Shown here in pieces: positions 33,780 through 43,118 of a stretch of 64,000 bases of DNA (the stretch's first letter is position 1; every line of letters begins with the position of its first letter). The stretch lies in the NCBI GenBank assembly GCA_026692905.1, contig JAPLNL010000101.1:19788-83787 (forward strand), given 5' to 3'. This DNA comes from Planctomycetota bacterium (lineage in GTDB: Bacteria; Planctomycetota; Planctomycetia; Pirellulales; Pirellulaceae). The notes under the pieces were generated by a model that searched no databases, was not told the origin of the DNA, and saw only the letters and a program-made list of their open reading frames with translations. The position numbers were made by a program, and so were the translations under genes.

Positions 33780-34985
33780 ATGGCTTCTCCCGCTAAATCG
33801 ATTCTTTGCTGGCAGCTTCGCCAATCTGTCTCTGCAGATTCCTTTGTCGGTGGCGAAGAGAACCGGCAGCCAGCGGTCAACATTCCAGAGAAGCTAACCG
33901 CAGGTACGGGACGCTTCGAAATCCGCTATCAAGAGCTTGAATCTGGGCGTTCCGCGGGGCTTTCGTGTTTGACCATTAACACGGGCAGTGTCACCGCCAC
34001 TATTTTGCCCGACCGCGGGATGGGCCTATGGAAATGCTGGAGTGATGATTTGGAATTTGGGTGGCAGAGTCCTGTCTCAGGGCCTGTGCATCCAAGTTTG
34101 GTGCCGATCCACGATGCGAGTGGGATTGGTTGGTTAGAGGGGTTTGATGAGTTGCTGGTGCGATGCGGTTTGCAAAGCAACGGCGCTCCTGAGTTTTCCG
34201 AGACCGGAACGCTTCGATATCCGTTGCACGGGCGTATCGCCAATTTGCCCGCCTCGCGACTAGACATTCAAGTGGACATCGAAAATGGAATTTTGGATGT
34301 GGTCGGGGTCGTGACGGAATCGCGATTCTTGATTTATTCCTTGGAGTTGCAGACTCGCTATCGGTTCCGGGTTGGTAGTCCAGTGATCGAGATCATTGAC
34401 ACCGTCACGAACCGATCGAGTCAATGTGGTTCTATGCAATTGCTCTACCATATCAATGTTGGACAACCCGTTTTGCAATCGGGCTCCTCTGTGCATGCAG
34501 CTTACCGAAGTCTTGCTCCGCGCGACGAGCGGGCGTCGGAATCCGTAGACCAATGGAATCAATGCGACGGCCCCGCCAGCGGGTACCGGGAACAAGTCTA
34601 CTTTTTAGATCCGGTCGGCGATGAAAGCAGTTGGTCCGAGGCTATGTTGGCGTCCGCCGATGGTACCTTTGGTTTCGCTGTGCACTTCGACACTCGAACG
34701 CTGCCCTACATGACACTCTGGAAGAATACCGCCTCGGTCGAAGATGGATATGTTGTTGGTTTAGAGCCAGGTACGGGCTTCCCCAACCCCAGATCCTTTG
34801 AAGAAAAAAACGGTCGTGTTGTTGCGTTGCAAGGAGGAGAATCGAGAACATTTCGGTTGAAACTGCAGCCTTTGACCAGTCCAAATGCGGTCACGCAATC
34901 TCGCAGCCGGATCGAGGCTCTTCAGAGTTTTCCGGGCAGCAAGAAAGCAGCCCCACAACCGGGCCAAAGCTCTGCAGCCAATTAG
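33780..34985 (+). CDS. DUF4432 (aldose epimerase-like) protein
   Basis: From the ATG at 33780 the protein has 401 residues. It resembles DUF4432, a galactose-mutarotase-like beta-sandwich family. Seen elements are INTGSVTATILPDRGMGLWK, WLEGFDELLVRCGLQSNG, YPLHGRIANLPAS, MQLLYHINVGQPVL with the His expected in the active pocket, and VVGLEPGTGFPNPRSFEEK late in the sequence. The first 40 residues are variable. Members are thought to be hexose or uronate epimerases. The C-terminus is Ser/Gln/Pro-rich and probably disordered. Confidence 0.85.
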   Translation: MASPAKSILCWQLRQSVSADSFVGGEENRQPAVNIPEKLTAGTGRFEIRYQELESGRSAGLSCLTINTGSVTATILPDRGMGLWKCWSDDLEFGWQSPVSGPVHPSLVPIHDASGIGWLEGFDELLVRCGLQSNGAPEFSETGTLRYPLHGRIANLPASRLDIQVDIENGILDVVGVVTESRFLIYSLELQTRYRFRVGSPVIEIIDTVTNRSSQCGSMQLLYHINVGQPVLQSGSSVHAAYRSLAPRDERASESVDQWNQCDGPASGYREQVYFLDPVGDESSWSEAMLASADGTFGFAVHFDTRTLPYMTLWKNTASVEDGYVVGLEPGTGFPNPRSFEEKNGRVVALQGGESRTFRLKLQPLTSPNAVTQSRSRIEALQSFPGSKKAAPQPGQSSAAN

Positions 34986-35048
34986 CATGATGCGCGGGTG
35001 CGCGAGATGGTGTTTTGCACCAAGCATTTCCTCAAAGTTTGAGTTATC

Positions 35049-37265
35049 ATGGCTGTCATGATCGCCTCAAAACAATCCTTGACGTTTTCCACTGAGCCTT
35101 GGCTTGTGGTACTTTCCCTCGCCTTGTGCGCGGTGACTTTCGCCCTTTCGTACTTAGCATGGCGAAGGAGCGGGTTTTTGAAATCCGTTCTTTGGCTAGA
35201 GCTACTTCGATGCGGGATCGTGGTCGTTGGCGCTGTCCTGCTCAATCAACCCGAGTGGGTCCAAGAGTTCCGATCCGATGAGAAGCCTGCCCTACTCGTG
35301 CTCTCGGATAGTTCACAGAGCATGCAGACGAAAGACGTTCTTGTCAAAAACGAATCGGGGCAATCCGAAGCACAGTCGAGAGCAATCGCGATCGAATCTC
35401 TCTTGAGCGAAGAAGCTTGGGGCGCATTCGCCTCGCGGATGGATGTACGAGTTAACTCGTTCCCGGCAGATGGCAAAGCGGACGGCACCGACCTCAACTC
35501 AGCGCTCAATCAAGCCATCGAATCGACATCGAGAGTACTCGGCGTAGTACTTATTTCAGACGGAGATTGGAACGCCGGTCAATCCCCCATGAATGCGGCC
35601 ATGCGTTATCGTGCCCAGGGTGTACCTATTCTATCGATTCCAGTCGGCTCGCCGACACGACTGCCCGACATCGAACTGCTCAGTGTCGACACTCCGACGT
35701 TTGGGATTACAAACAAAGCGGTCCGAATTCCTTTTTCCATTGAATCTTCGTTGCCTCGAGACCATGTGGCCACCGTCGTAATGACGGCTTCCGACGGGGA
35801 GAAGGTTACTAAGGAAGTGCGTATCACTGCCATGTCACGCACTACCGATACCGTTTTGTGGACACCGAAAACGGAGGGGGACTATACCTTAACGGTTGAG
35901 GTACCTCAGCATCCAGACGAAGTGATTGCAACCAACAATTCGCTATCCACTCCGATCGCCATTCGCCAAGAGAAGCTCAAAGTGCTGGTCATCGATAGTT
36001 ACCCGAGATGGGAGTATCGCTATCTTCGCAATGCGCTCTCGCGTGACCCGGGCGTTGATGTGGCTTGTTTGCTTTTCCATCCAGGATTGGGCAAAGTCGG
36101 TGGCGGAAACAAAGACTATATCAAGGAGTTCCCAAACGGCATGGATGAGCTCTCCAAGTTCGATGTGGTTTTCCTTGGTGACATTGGGCTCGAACAAGGT
36201 CACTTGAGCGAAGAGCAGTGCAAATTGTTGCGAGGCCTTGTTGAATTTCAGGCGAGCGGCTTGGTCTTCATGCCGGGCTGGCAAGGTCATGAGCACACGT
36301 TGGTTGATAGTGCATTGGAACCATTGTTACCAGTGACATTGGACACCGCGCAGCCTTATGGTTTCGGATCTAAATCACCGATGCGATTCGAGTTGACCGA
36401 GGCTGGCCGTCGAAGCTTATTGACGAAGTTAGCCGATACGCAAGAAGAGAACTTGGACGCATGGAGCACGCTTCCAGGATTCCAGTGGTATGCACCGGTG
36501 ATTCGTGCGAAAGCTGGAAGCGAAGTTTTGAGTGTGCATCAGGAGATGAGCAACGAATTTGGCCGCATTCCACTCTTGGTAACGAAGACATTCGGAGCAG
36601 GCAAGGTCTTGTTCATGGGGACCGATGGTGCATGGCGATGGCGGCGGGGAGTCGAGGATAAGTACCACTATCGCTTTTGGGGTCAAGTCGTCCGCTGGAT
36701 GGCTTATCAACGCAATATGGCCAAAGGGGAATCGATGCGATTCTACTTTTCGCCGGACCAACCCATGATTGGCCAAACGCTGGCCCTGCACGCGAATGTT
36801 ATGGAAACGAACGGCGAGCCGTTGTCATCGGGCGACGTAACGGTTCGCATCGAAGCCCCATCGGGAAAGTTTCAAGTCATTCGATTGAACAGCGGAGGTG
36901 TCGATAGTTGGGGATCGTTTGAAGGACGTTATGAAGTAGCTGAGCCAGGTCCGCACAAGGTGGTTCTGACCTGCAAGCAGACAGGCGCAGCGCTCGAAAC
37001 ATCTTTCTTCGTCCAGGGTGCGACGCGAGAAAGAATTGGTTTGGCGGCTCGCCCCAAAGTGCTCGAAGAATTGTCGAAGGTAACCAATGGCAAGGTGTTT
37101 TCTCTGAGTGACCGAGAAAAACTTCTGACCGCGATCGGCAGTATTCCCGATCCACCTTCAACATTGCGTCGTTTGCAGCCTTGGGCTCACTGGATCACGG
37201 TTGCGTCGATGGTCACTGCGCTTGCGGCATTTTGGATTGGCCGCAAATGGGTTGGATTGATTTAG
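35049..37265 (+). CDS. Membrane protein with VWA-like and GATase1-like regions
   Basis: The 738-residue protein has two N-terminal membrane helices (PWLVVLSLALCAVTFALSYL and ELLRCGIVVVGAVLLN) and one at the C-terminus (ITVASMVTALAAFWIG). Between lies a VWA-like segment (ALLVLSDSSQSMQTKD, with DSSQS in place of the MIDAS DxSxS), then Ig-like strands (RLPDIELLSVDTPTFG), then a GATase1-like segment (LKVLVIDSYPRWEYRYLRNA, FDVVFLGDIGL, GLVFMPGWQGHEHT). Such planctomycete proteins belong to the BatA/DUF58/DUF4159-type surface clusters, though here it stands alone. The GATase catalytic Cys is not evident. Function unknown. Confidence 0.75.
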   Translation: MAVMIASKQSLTFSTEPWLVVLSLALCAVTFALSYLAWRRSGFLKSVLWLELLRCGIVVVGAVLLNQPEWVQEFRSDEKPALLVLSDSSQSMQTKDVLVKNESGQSEAQSRAIAIESLLSEEAWGAFASRMDVRVNSFPADGKADGTDLNSALNQAIESTSRVLGVVLISDGDWNAGQSPMNAAMRYRAQGVPILSIPVGSPTRLPDIELLSVDTPTFGITNKAVRIPFSIESSLPRDHVATVVMTASDGEKVTKEVRITAMSRTTDTVLWTPKTEGDYTLTVEVPQHPDEVIATNNSLSTPIAIRQEKLKVLVIDSYPRWEYRYLRNALSRDPGVDVACLLFHPGLGKVGGGNKDYIKEFPNGMDELSKFDVVFLGDIGLEQGHLSEEQCKLLRGLVEFQASGLVFMPGWQGHEHTLVDSALEPLLPVTLDTAQPYGFGSKSPMRFELTEAGRRSLLTKLADTQEENLDAWSTLPGFQWYAPVIRAKAGSEVLSVHQEMSNEFGRIPLLVTKTFGAGKVLFMGTDGAWRWRRGVEDKYHYRFWGQVVRWMAYQRNMAKGESMRFYFSPDQPMIGQTLALHANVMETNGEPLSSGDVTVRIEAPSGKFQVIRLNSGGVDSWGSFEGRYEVAEPGPHKVVLTCKQTGAALETSFFVQGATRERIGLAARPKVLEELSKVTNGKVFSLSDREKLLTAIGSIPDPPSTLRRLQPWAHWITVASMVTALAAFWIGRKWVGLI

Positions 37266-37448
37266 AAGTGTCGGAATCTATTTCGTTTGCGGAACACTTG
37301 CATCCGAAGGATGCCCTTTCCATGCGATCCGGGGGGAGAAATTTAGGGCAGAAAGATGAAATACAGATATTTTTCTGCGTTTGAAAAGTCTGCCATTACG
37401 CTTTGGCGTCAACAATTCATTCGAAACGAATGATGAAGAAAGCAATTG

Positions 37449-37697
37449 CTATTCGAACTTGTCTGTGTCTACGACCATCTTCTCGATTTTGTGAACCAAA
37501 TCTGCGGCCTCAAGCAGTGACGTCATCATCCGTTTGAAAATGGGTTCGACATCTCCAAGACTCTGGCTGTAAAAACTCTTGGATGTTTCATCGTTCCAAG
37601 ACACTTCGATGATGCTCGTTGCTTCACCCCATTTGCTCAATGTGCTTTGCAGTCGACTGCGACAGCCTACCAAGTCGTTGCGGCATTTTGTGTCCAT
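37449..37697 (-). CDS. Small helical protein, WXG100-like layout
   Basis: The 82-residue protein is probably all-helical: LQSTLSKWGEATSIIEVSW, then NDETSKSFYSQSLGDVEP and FKRMMTSLLEAADLVHKIEK. A single Trp in a W-N-D-E turn between two helices recalls small type VII substrates (WXG100), but the exact WxG is absent and no secretion genes are near. AGGAAAG lies 11 bases before the ATG. Upstream (37721-37749) is one arm of repeat family B. I do not assign a function. Confidence 0.6.
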   Translation of the reverse strand: MDTKCRNDLVGCRSRLQSTLSKWGEATSIIEVSWNDETSKSFYSQSLGDVEPIFKRMMTSLLEAADLVHKIEKMVVDTDKFE

Positions 37698-37720
37698 GGT
37701 GAGTGCTTTCCTGGCATCGG

Positions 37721-37749
37721 TATTTAGCAGTTAGCCGAAGGCATATTCG
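37721..37749. repeat. Single arm of repeat family B (diverged)
   Basis: TATTTAGCAGTTAGCCGAAG followed by GCATATTCG differs at a few bases from the arm at 33037. No inverse arm is visible. It lies upstream of the small helical protein gene. Confidence 0.55.
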
Positions 37750-37967
37750 ACACTATCCTATGAAAAGACTCTTCGGAGAGCGATTAGTATACCAACTGTC
37801 TACGCGTTCGCGACGTTGATCGGTATTCTCGCCCATTTTTGCCAGCCTCTACTCTCGACTTCGCATAGCAGGATCTTCTGATTCTGTTAAGAGCAATTAG
37901 CTCATTTAGCAACTTCTTTTGCCCTGTATTTTCATTGCTAGAAGCGACAATTTCGCCTTGCCAAAGA

Positions 37968-40900
37968 ATGCCTAGATCGACGAAACTAGTGGACTTGGCT
38001 TTTGCGGATCTACAACACTGGATGGAACAAAACGGCATGACGAACCTGGCACAACTGGACCCTCCCAAGGCGACCGGATTGATTGTCCATATACTCGAAG
38101 CAATTGCTCTTTTAGAAAAGAAGATCCGTCCTCAGCAGCTCTTAATGGCTCGCTATTACACGGCGCAAGATCAGCCTCGACTCAAAAAAGGCGAAACAAG
38201 CCTTCAATGGGATTTCGAATTGCAGGGGGTAGCACCCGTGCGCGGTCAATTCAACACCAGCATTTTGTTTGAATTAGACCCAAAGCAACTTGGAAATCTC
38301 ATGGACCCAAACGGGGGCCGTGTGATCCGTCAGCTCAATGCTCAATGCAGCTGCGTTGAAACAATAAAACCTTGTGTACACCAAATTCATTGCTTGCATT
38401 ACATTCGCAGACAGTTGAGTGGCAAATCCGCAGAGGACGCGATCCAGTGGATGCAAAGCTGCGTGACCGACGGACGCCATGCCGGCCGGAAACTGATCGA
38501 ATCGCTGAGTTATCTTAAGGACGCGCCAGCAGCTCCGGACACACCTCCGGAAGAGATGGAGCGCGATCGACTGATGCGCATCCAATGGCGGCTGTCGTTT
38601 TCGAATAGCACCGTCAAAGTGAATGCTTATCTGCAAACGATGCGAAAGAAAGGGGGCTGGAACAAAGGCCGCCATCTTCGCGATGGCCTGGATACGGTCG
38701 AAGAAGCTGCGTTGGTACACCCTTCGGACCGCATGCTTATCCTGTTGCTGCAATCGGCAGAGGAATCGTATCGAGGGCAAACGCCTCGAATCGTGCGCGA
38801 GTGCCTCAATCTGCTCAAAGACCATCCGCATTTAACGCTGGATGACGAATTGCAAACTCCGATTCGCATCAAGGAATGCCCGATCGAAGTTCGCATCGAT
38901 GAAATGGAAGACATCTACAAACCGAGCATCTATCAAGGCGAGGTGCAGATCGTTTCATTGCGAGATAACCCCGATTACTTCATGGGGACTATCAACAACC
39001 AAGAAACGATGATGCTCAGATTGGATCGCGATCAGCGATGCATCTGGGTCAGCAGTATCGACAATCGAATGAAGCGGTTGATCGAGGATTTGCACGCTGC
39101 CGAGCGTCGCGAGGCGGTTTTGGACCAAGAGACGGCCGAACAGTTCGCGGACTTGGTCGCGGCAGCAGCCGATCCGAAGTGGATTCAAATCAATTTGCCC
39201 GAACGATTGGCAGGCCCAGAGCAACCTCTCGAGCCAAACATCGAAGTCCACTTGTCTCCATTCGGCAAGGAAAGTTTGTTGGTTGGCCTGCGAGTCGCTT
39301 GCGATGTCGTTGCCGAACAGCCCGTACCTGGCATGGAACCCGATCGATTGCGAGTGGCGACCCCGGCCGGTCGATTCCAACTGCTTCGGGCACTTGAGGA
39401 AGAGTCCATTCGCGCAGATGAGATTGCAGGTGCGCTTGAGCTTGGACAACTGCTCTATGAAAGCCCTTATACGTGGATCGCGGAAAATCCTGACTTGGCC
39501 CTCGATTTGTTAACACGAATCCAAGCGTTGGGCGAAAACGCGCCGACAGTCTGTTGGCCCAAGAGTCAGCCGATGAAAATCATTGGCGAAATCACGCCAC
39601 AGCGTTTGCAAGTTCGATTGACCAGCCAACGCGATTGGTTTGGCGTCGAAGGGGTCGCACGATTGGAGGGTCTCGAGATTCCGTTGGCGGAATTGCTAAC
39701 CGCTCTTCGTGGTGGACGAAGATTCGTTCCACTGGGAGACGGTCAGTTCGCCATGATCTCCGACCAATTGCGTCAACGTTTGAACAGCATACAAGATGTC
39801 TCGCAAAGCGATTCTGGGGCCATTCGCGTTTCCAGAGCAGCTACAGCCGTTGTCGAAGAAGCGCTCGGCAGCGACATCAGCTACGAATCGGATATGTCAT
39901 GGCGCGATGCGCTAGACCGGTTGGCTGGTGCGAAAACGCTCAAGCCAGTTGTTCCATCAAACCTAAACGCCGACTTACGCGATTATCAAAAAACCGGTTA
40001 CGCATGGCTGGCGAAGCTCGCGCATTGGGGCATCGGTGGCTGTTTGGCTGACGACATGGGTCTGGGTAAAACCGTGCAAGCGCTCGGCGTGCTACTCGAT
40101 CGAGCAAGCAAAGGGGCCGCGCTCATTATCGCCCCTACGAGCGTTGGTGTGAATTGGCAGCGAGAAACGGAAAAGTTTGCCCCTTCCCTCAAGGCGAAAC
40201 TGTATCGCGAACACGACCGACAGACGCTTGTCGATTCGGCCGGACCTGGCGATTTGATCATTACCAGCTATCAATTGCTTCAACGTGACGTTGATCGATT
40301 TACGGCCCGTTCGTGGCATACGCTGGTATTGGATGAAGCCCAATTCATCAAGAACTTCCAAACCAAGACGGCCCAAGCTGTACGACAATTGGATGCAGAC
40401 TGGCGGATCGCCCTTTCGGGTACGCCTCTCGAAAATCATTTAGGCGAACTCTGGAGCTTGATGCGAACGGTTAGCCCTGGATTGCTCGGCTCGTGGGATC
40501 GGTTCCGAAAGAGTTTTGCAGAACCGATTGAACGTCAAGGAGACAAAGACCGATTGCTCGCGCTCGGACGCGTAGTTCGACCGTTCATCCTCCGGAGAAC
40601 GAAAAAAGAAGTTCTTTCGGAGTTGCCGGACCGCACCGAAATCGTGCGATTGGCTGAGCTGTCCGAGGAAGAACGACAAAAATACGATGCAGCTCGAATG
40701 GCTGCTTTGGCGGAAATCACGAAACCAGGCGAAGGGGAACACGAATCGCAAATGCGTATTCGAGTACTTGCTTGGCTTACCCGATTGCGTCAGTTGGCTT
40801 GCCACCCAGGCTTGGTCGACAAGCGATGGGACAAATCGTCCGCCAAACTCGATCTCTTTATGGAAATCGTAGGCGAGTTGCGAGAAGGTGAGCACCGAGC

Positions 40901-41363
40901 ATTGGTTTTTAGCCAGTTCGTTCAGCACCTGTTACTCATTCGCGGTGCGCTCGACAAACTCGGAATCAAGTATCAATATCTTGACGGGTCGACTCCTGCG
41001 GCCAAACGCCAAGAGGCAGTCGATCGATTCCAAGCAGGCGAAGGCGAGTTGTTCTTGATCTCGCTCAAGGCGGGGGGGACGGGGCTCAATTTGACCGCGG
41101 CTGACTATGTGATCCACATGGATCCATGGTGGAATCCCGCCGTGGAAGATCAAGCGACCGACCGAGCTCACCGAATCGGACAGGAACGCGCCGTTACCGT
41201 TTACCGCATCGTTGCCAAGGATACGATTGAACAGCAGATCCTGGCATTGCACGCGGACAAACGCGAGCTGATCAGCGGTGTGCTGGATGGAGCTGACCGT
41301 GCAGGTCGCATGAGCACCGACGAACTAGTGTCATTGATCAAGTTGAGCCAAGCGGAAAGCTAA
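37968..41363 (+). CDS. SWIM zinc finger-SNF2 family helicase
   Basis: From the ATG at 37968 (a TTG at 37935 is also open) the protein has 1131 residues. A SWIM zinc finger lies at about 127-138 (Cys127, Cys129, Cys136, His138 in CSC and CVH). The SNF2 ATPase part starts near 660: LADDMGLGKTVQALGVLLD (about 690-708), DEAQ (about 789), LSGTPLENHLGELWSLM, the linker with LRRTKKEVLSELPDRTE, and the helicase C part with VFSQF (about 980), SLKAGGTGLNLTAADYVIHM and QATDRAHRIGQ (about 1062). SWIM-SNF2 fusions are common in bacteria and are thought to remodel protein-DNA complexes or stalled transcription; substrate unknown. A small membrane gene follows after ten bases. Confidence 0.93.
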   Translation: MPRSTKLVDLAFADLQHWMEQNGMTNLAQLDPPKATGLIVHILEAIALLEKKIRPQQLLMARYYTAQDQPRLKKGETSLQWDFELQGVAPVRGQFNTSILFELDPKQLGNLMDPNGGRVIRQLNAQCSCVETIKPCVHQIHCLHYIRRQLSGKSAEDAIQWMQSCVTDGRHAGRKLIESLSYLKDAPAAPDTPPEEMERDRLMRIQWRLSFSNSTVKVNAYLQTMRKKGGWNKGRHLRDGLDTVEEAALVHPSDRMLILLLQSAEESYRGQTPRIVRECLNLLKDHPHLTLDDELQTPIRIKECPIEVRIDEMEDIYKPSIYQGEVQIVSLRDNPDYFMGTINNQETMMLRLDRDQRCIWVSSIDNRMKRLIEDLHAAERREAVLDQETAEQFADLVAAAADPKWIQINLPERLAGPEQPLEPNIEVHLSPFGKESLLVGLRVACDVVAEQPVPGMEPDRLRVATPAGRFQLLRALEEESIRADEIAGALELGQLLYESPYTWIAENPDLALDLLTRIQALGENAPTVCWPKSQPMKIIGEITPQRLQVRLTSQRDWFGVEGVARLEGLEIPLAELLTALRGGRRFVPLGDGQFAMISDQLRQRLNSIQDVSQSDSGAIRVSRAATAVVEEALGSDISYESDMSWRDALDRLAGAKTLKPVVPSNLNADLRDYQKTGYAWLAKLAHWGIGGCLADDMGLGKTVQALGVLLDRASKGAALIIAPTSVGVNWQRETEKFAPSLKAKLYREHDRQTLVDSAGPGDLIITSYQLLQRDVDRFTARSWHTLVLDEAQFIKNFQTKTAQAVRQLDADWRIALSGTPLENHLGELWSLMRTVSPGLLGSWDRFRKSFAEPIERQGDKDRLLALGRVVRPFILRRTKKEVLSELPDRTEIVRLAELSEEERQKYDAARMAALAEITKPGEGEHESQMRIRVLAWLTRLRQLACHPGLVDKRWDKSSAKLDLFMEIVGELREGEHRALVFSQFVQHLLLIRGALDKLGIKYQYLDGSTPAAKRQEAVDRFQAGEGELFLISLKAGGTGLNLTAADYVIHMDPWWNPAVEDQATDRAHRIGQERAVTVYRIVAKDTIEQQILALHADKRELISGVLDGADRAGRMSTDELVSLIKLSQAES

Positions 41364-41373
41364 AGGAAGGTGG

Positions 41374-41745
41374 ATGCGCATAGTAATTCCAAAACGATTT
41401 AGCTTACGAATTTTCTTGATAGCGTCAGTAGTTGCTGGATTGTTCCTGGGGTTCTTGCTTCCGGAAATACATCGTAGATTTTTGATCGCTAAAATTGAGC
41501 AACACGGTGGAGTTGTTCAGTATGATGCCAGTATTCAAGGATACTGGAAATCGAATAAGGTTACGAAAATTATGAATCCGTCGTTGGGTAACCAATTGGA
41601 ATCGAGCGATCTCTTTGCGTTTCCTCATCTGCAAGAGATCGGAGGAAATGTCACCTCCGACCTCGGGATGACCGGAGAGTTTGTAATGGATGTTGATGCT
41701 TACCAAAATGCATTGCTCCACACAGCGAGCAAGGACGAACGATGA
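41374..41745 (+). CDS. Small single-pass membrane protein
   Basis: The 123-residue protein begins MRIVIPKRFSLRIFLIASVV with one membrane helix (about 11-30). It continues with FLIAKIEQHGGVVQYDASIQ, a pattern (FSLRxxL leader, then 'xxIxxxGGxVxYD') that I recall from many planctomycete hypothetical proteins, often with leucine-rich repeats after it; here the protein stops early. GGAAGGTGG lies just before the ATG, inside and after the helicase stop, so the two are probably co-transcribed. Function unknown. Confidence 0.72.
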   Translation: MRIVIPKRFSLRIFLIASVVAGLFLGFLLPEIHRRFLIAKIEQHGGVVQYDASIQGYWKSNKVTKIMNPSLGNQLESSDLFAFPHLQEIGGNVTSDLGMTGEFVMDVDAYQNALLHTASKDER

Positions 41746-41838
41746 TCAGTACGTTGCAACATTGTGGTGTCTCCGTTACACGGCTCTTGCATTCGATATA
41801 GGAATGTGTCTGCGGGGCAAGGGACTTTTTGATTTAGT

Positions 41839-41902
41839 CATTTAACAGTCAGCCGAAGGCGTACTGTACCGCTTCGACAGTACGCCTACGGCTGACTGTT
41901 AA
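41839..41902. repeat. Palindromic repeat, family B, full copy 1
   Basis: TAACAGTCAGCCGAAGGCGT (left) and ACGCCTACGGCTGACTGTTA (right) are inverse arms with one mismatch. A loop of about 20 bases holds TACCGCTTCG. It lies between the small membrane gene and the LamG gene, together with a family C element. Confidence 0.85.
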
Positions 41903-42005
41903 GCGAAGTGCAATTGAACAAGTGTTAAATCAACAAGCCCCGAGCCCGGGGCGAGCCCCGCAGCTACGAACTGTCGCCGTTATGCGCAACGCTGTTTCGC
42001 ATTTT

Positions 42006-42074
42006 GTAGCGAAACTCGTCAAGAGTTTCGGTGGTTTATGCAATGCAGCCGAAAGTCTTGACGACTTTCGCTAC
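42006..42074. repeat. 69-bp palindromic repeat, family C, copy 2
   Basis: The left arm GTAGCGAAACTCGTCAAGAG and the right arm CGAAAGTCTTGACGACTTTC match the copy inside the atp operon in order, arms and total length, while the loop differs. It lies 32 bases from the stop of the LamG gene. The stretch between this and the family B copy holds a GC-rich run CCCGAGCCCGGGGCGAGCCC (41939-41958). Confidence 0.88.
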
Positions 42075-42105
42075 AGAAGAGCCCAATTTACATTGAGGCG
42101 TTGAT

Positions 42106-42978
42106 CTAGTTCTTTGCGTTTTCAACTAGCAACGTGGCAATTTCTTCGGCTGACAAGGCTCGGTCGAAGATCATCAGATCGTCTAGATCGCCGATGTAGT
42201 CTAGGCCCAGCATGATCGCTGCCTTGTTTAGGTCCCAGGTGAATTTTGTCGGCTGCTTCAACGAACCGATTGTTTTGCCATCGACAAAGAGCGTTGAGGT
42301 TGCAGGCTTGCCATCTGCAGAGTTGATCCCTTCAAACGTAAATGCAACGTGCTTCCAAGCTTCGCGAGAGAACCCCGGTTTCTTTAGCGTGACCATTGGG
42401 CGTTTTTCGATGGGCAATTTTTCCCACGCGACATTCTCAGGATTCCAAAACCGCAAATCGGAGAAGACTCCCAAGCGAAAGTCGCGAGGAAGGTCTTTGT
42501 CAAAGTCGACGAACAACGCTGCGTCGTTCCAAGCTTTATCCGTAATTTGAATTGGGTCGCAGTGACCGGGCTCGAGATCCTTGTCGGGATCCAATCGCAT
42601 CCAGAAGCCAACGGTACCGGACCAATCCTTCGATTGATATGGCATAACTTCCCCTTTGTAGCAAATGATCTGCGGAGACTTTTTGCCGAACCGAAGACAA
42701 TCGCCAAATTTACCCCCGCCCTTAACGATCGAGACATCTGGCCGTGCGATTCCTGCTGTCCATTGTTTTCTCGCCATGGATTCGACCGTGTAGAGTTTGC
42801 CATCACCGTTAGCGACAATCGCATCGCCAGTTCCGTCAAAACTAGCGTGGAAGCGCAACGACTTCATCGCATTGGCTCGCAGTGCATCTTGTCCATGCGA
42901 GGTCGTTGGACTCAGATGCGTTAAAAGCACCACGACAACGAATACGAGGTAATTCGAGAACAGAATTGGCTTAGGCAT
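42106..42978 (-). CDS. Secreted LamG (concanavalin-like) domain protein
   Basis: The 290-residue protein has a signal peptide (MPKPILFSNYLVFVVVVLLT, cleavage near HGQD). One LamG-type beta-sandwich follows: SLRFHASFDGTGDAIVANGD, then GGGKFGDCLRFGKKSPQIIC, WSGTVGFWMRLDPDKDL, AWKHVAFTFEGINSADG, TSTLFVDGKTIGSL and the closing DYIGDLDDLMIFDRALSAEE. These are the strands of LamG_3/pentraxin-like domains, which planctomycetes encode in number, usually next to PSCyt or sulfatase genes. Here no such partner is near. Carbohydrate binding is likely but the ligand is unknown. Confidence 0.85.
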   Translation of the reverse strand: MPKPILFSNYLVFVVVVLLTHLSPTTSHGQDALRANAMKSLRFHASFDGTGDAIVANGDGKLYTVESMARKQWTAGIARPDVSIVKGGGKFGDCLRFGKKSPQIICYKGEVMPYQSKDWSGTVGFWMRLDPDKDLEPGHCDPIQITDKAWNDAALFVDFDKDLPRDFRLGVFSDLRFWNPENVAWEKLPIEKRPMVTLKKPGFSREAWKHVAFTFEGINSADGKPATSTLFVDGKTIGSLKQPTKFTWDLNKAAIMLGLDYIGDLDDLMIFDRALSAEEIATLLVENAKN

Positions 42979-43022
42979 TTAGGTGGGTACTTTCGGCTAG
43001 GCGAGGGGGCTGTTGATTTAGT

Positions 43023-43089
43023 CGTTTAGCAGTCAGCCGTAGGCGTACTTAACTTCTTTGACAGTACGCCTTCGGCTGACTGTTAAACG
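43023..43089. repeat. Palindromic repeat, family B, full copy 2
   Basis: CGTTTAGCAGTCAGCCGTAG (left) and CTTCGGCTGACTGTTAAACG (right) are inverse arms with one or two mismatches; the loop is about 20 bases (TTAACTTCTTTGACAG). It lies between the minus-strand LamG start and the lepA stop. Confidence 0.88.
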
Positions 43090-43118
43090 AAATTCAATAG
43101 TGCAAGTATTGAGGCGGG

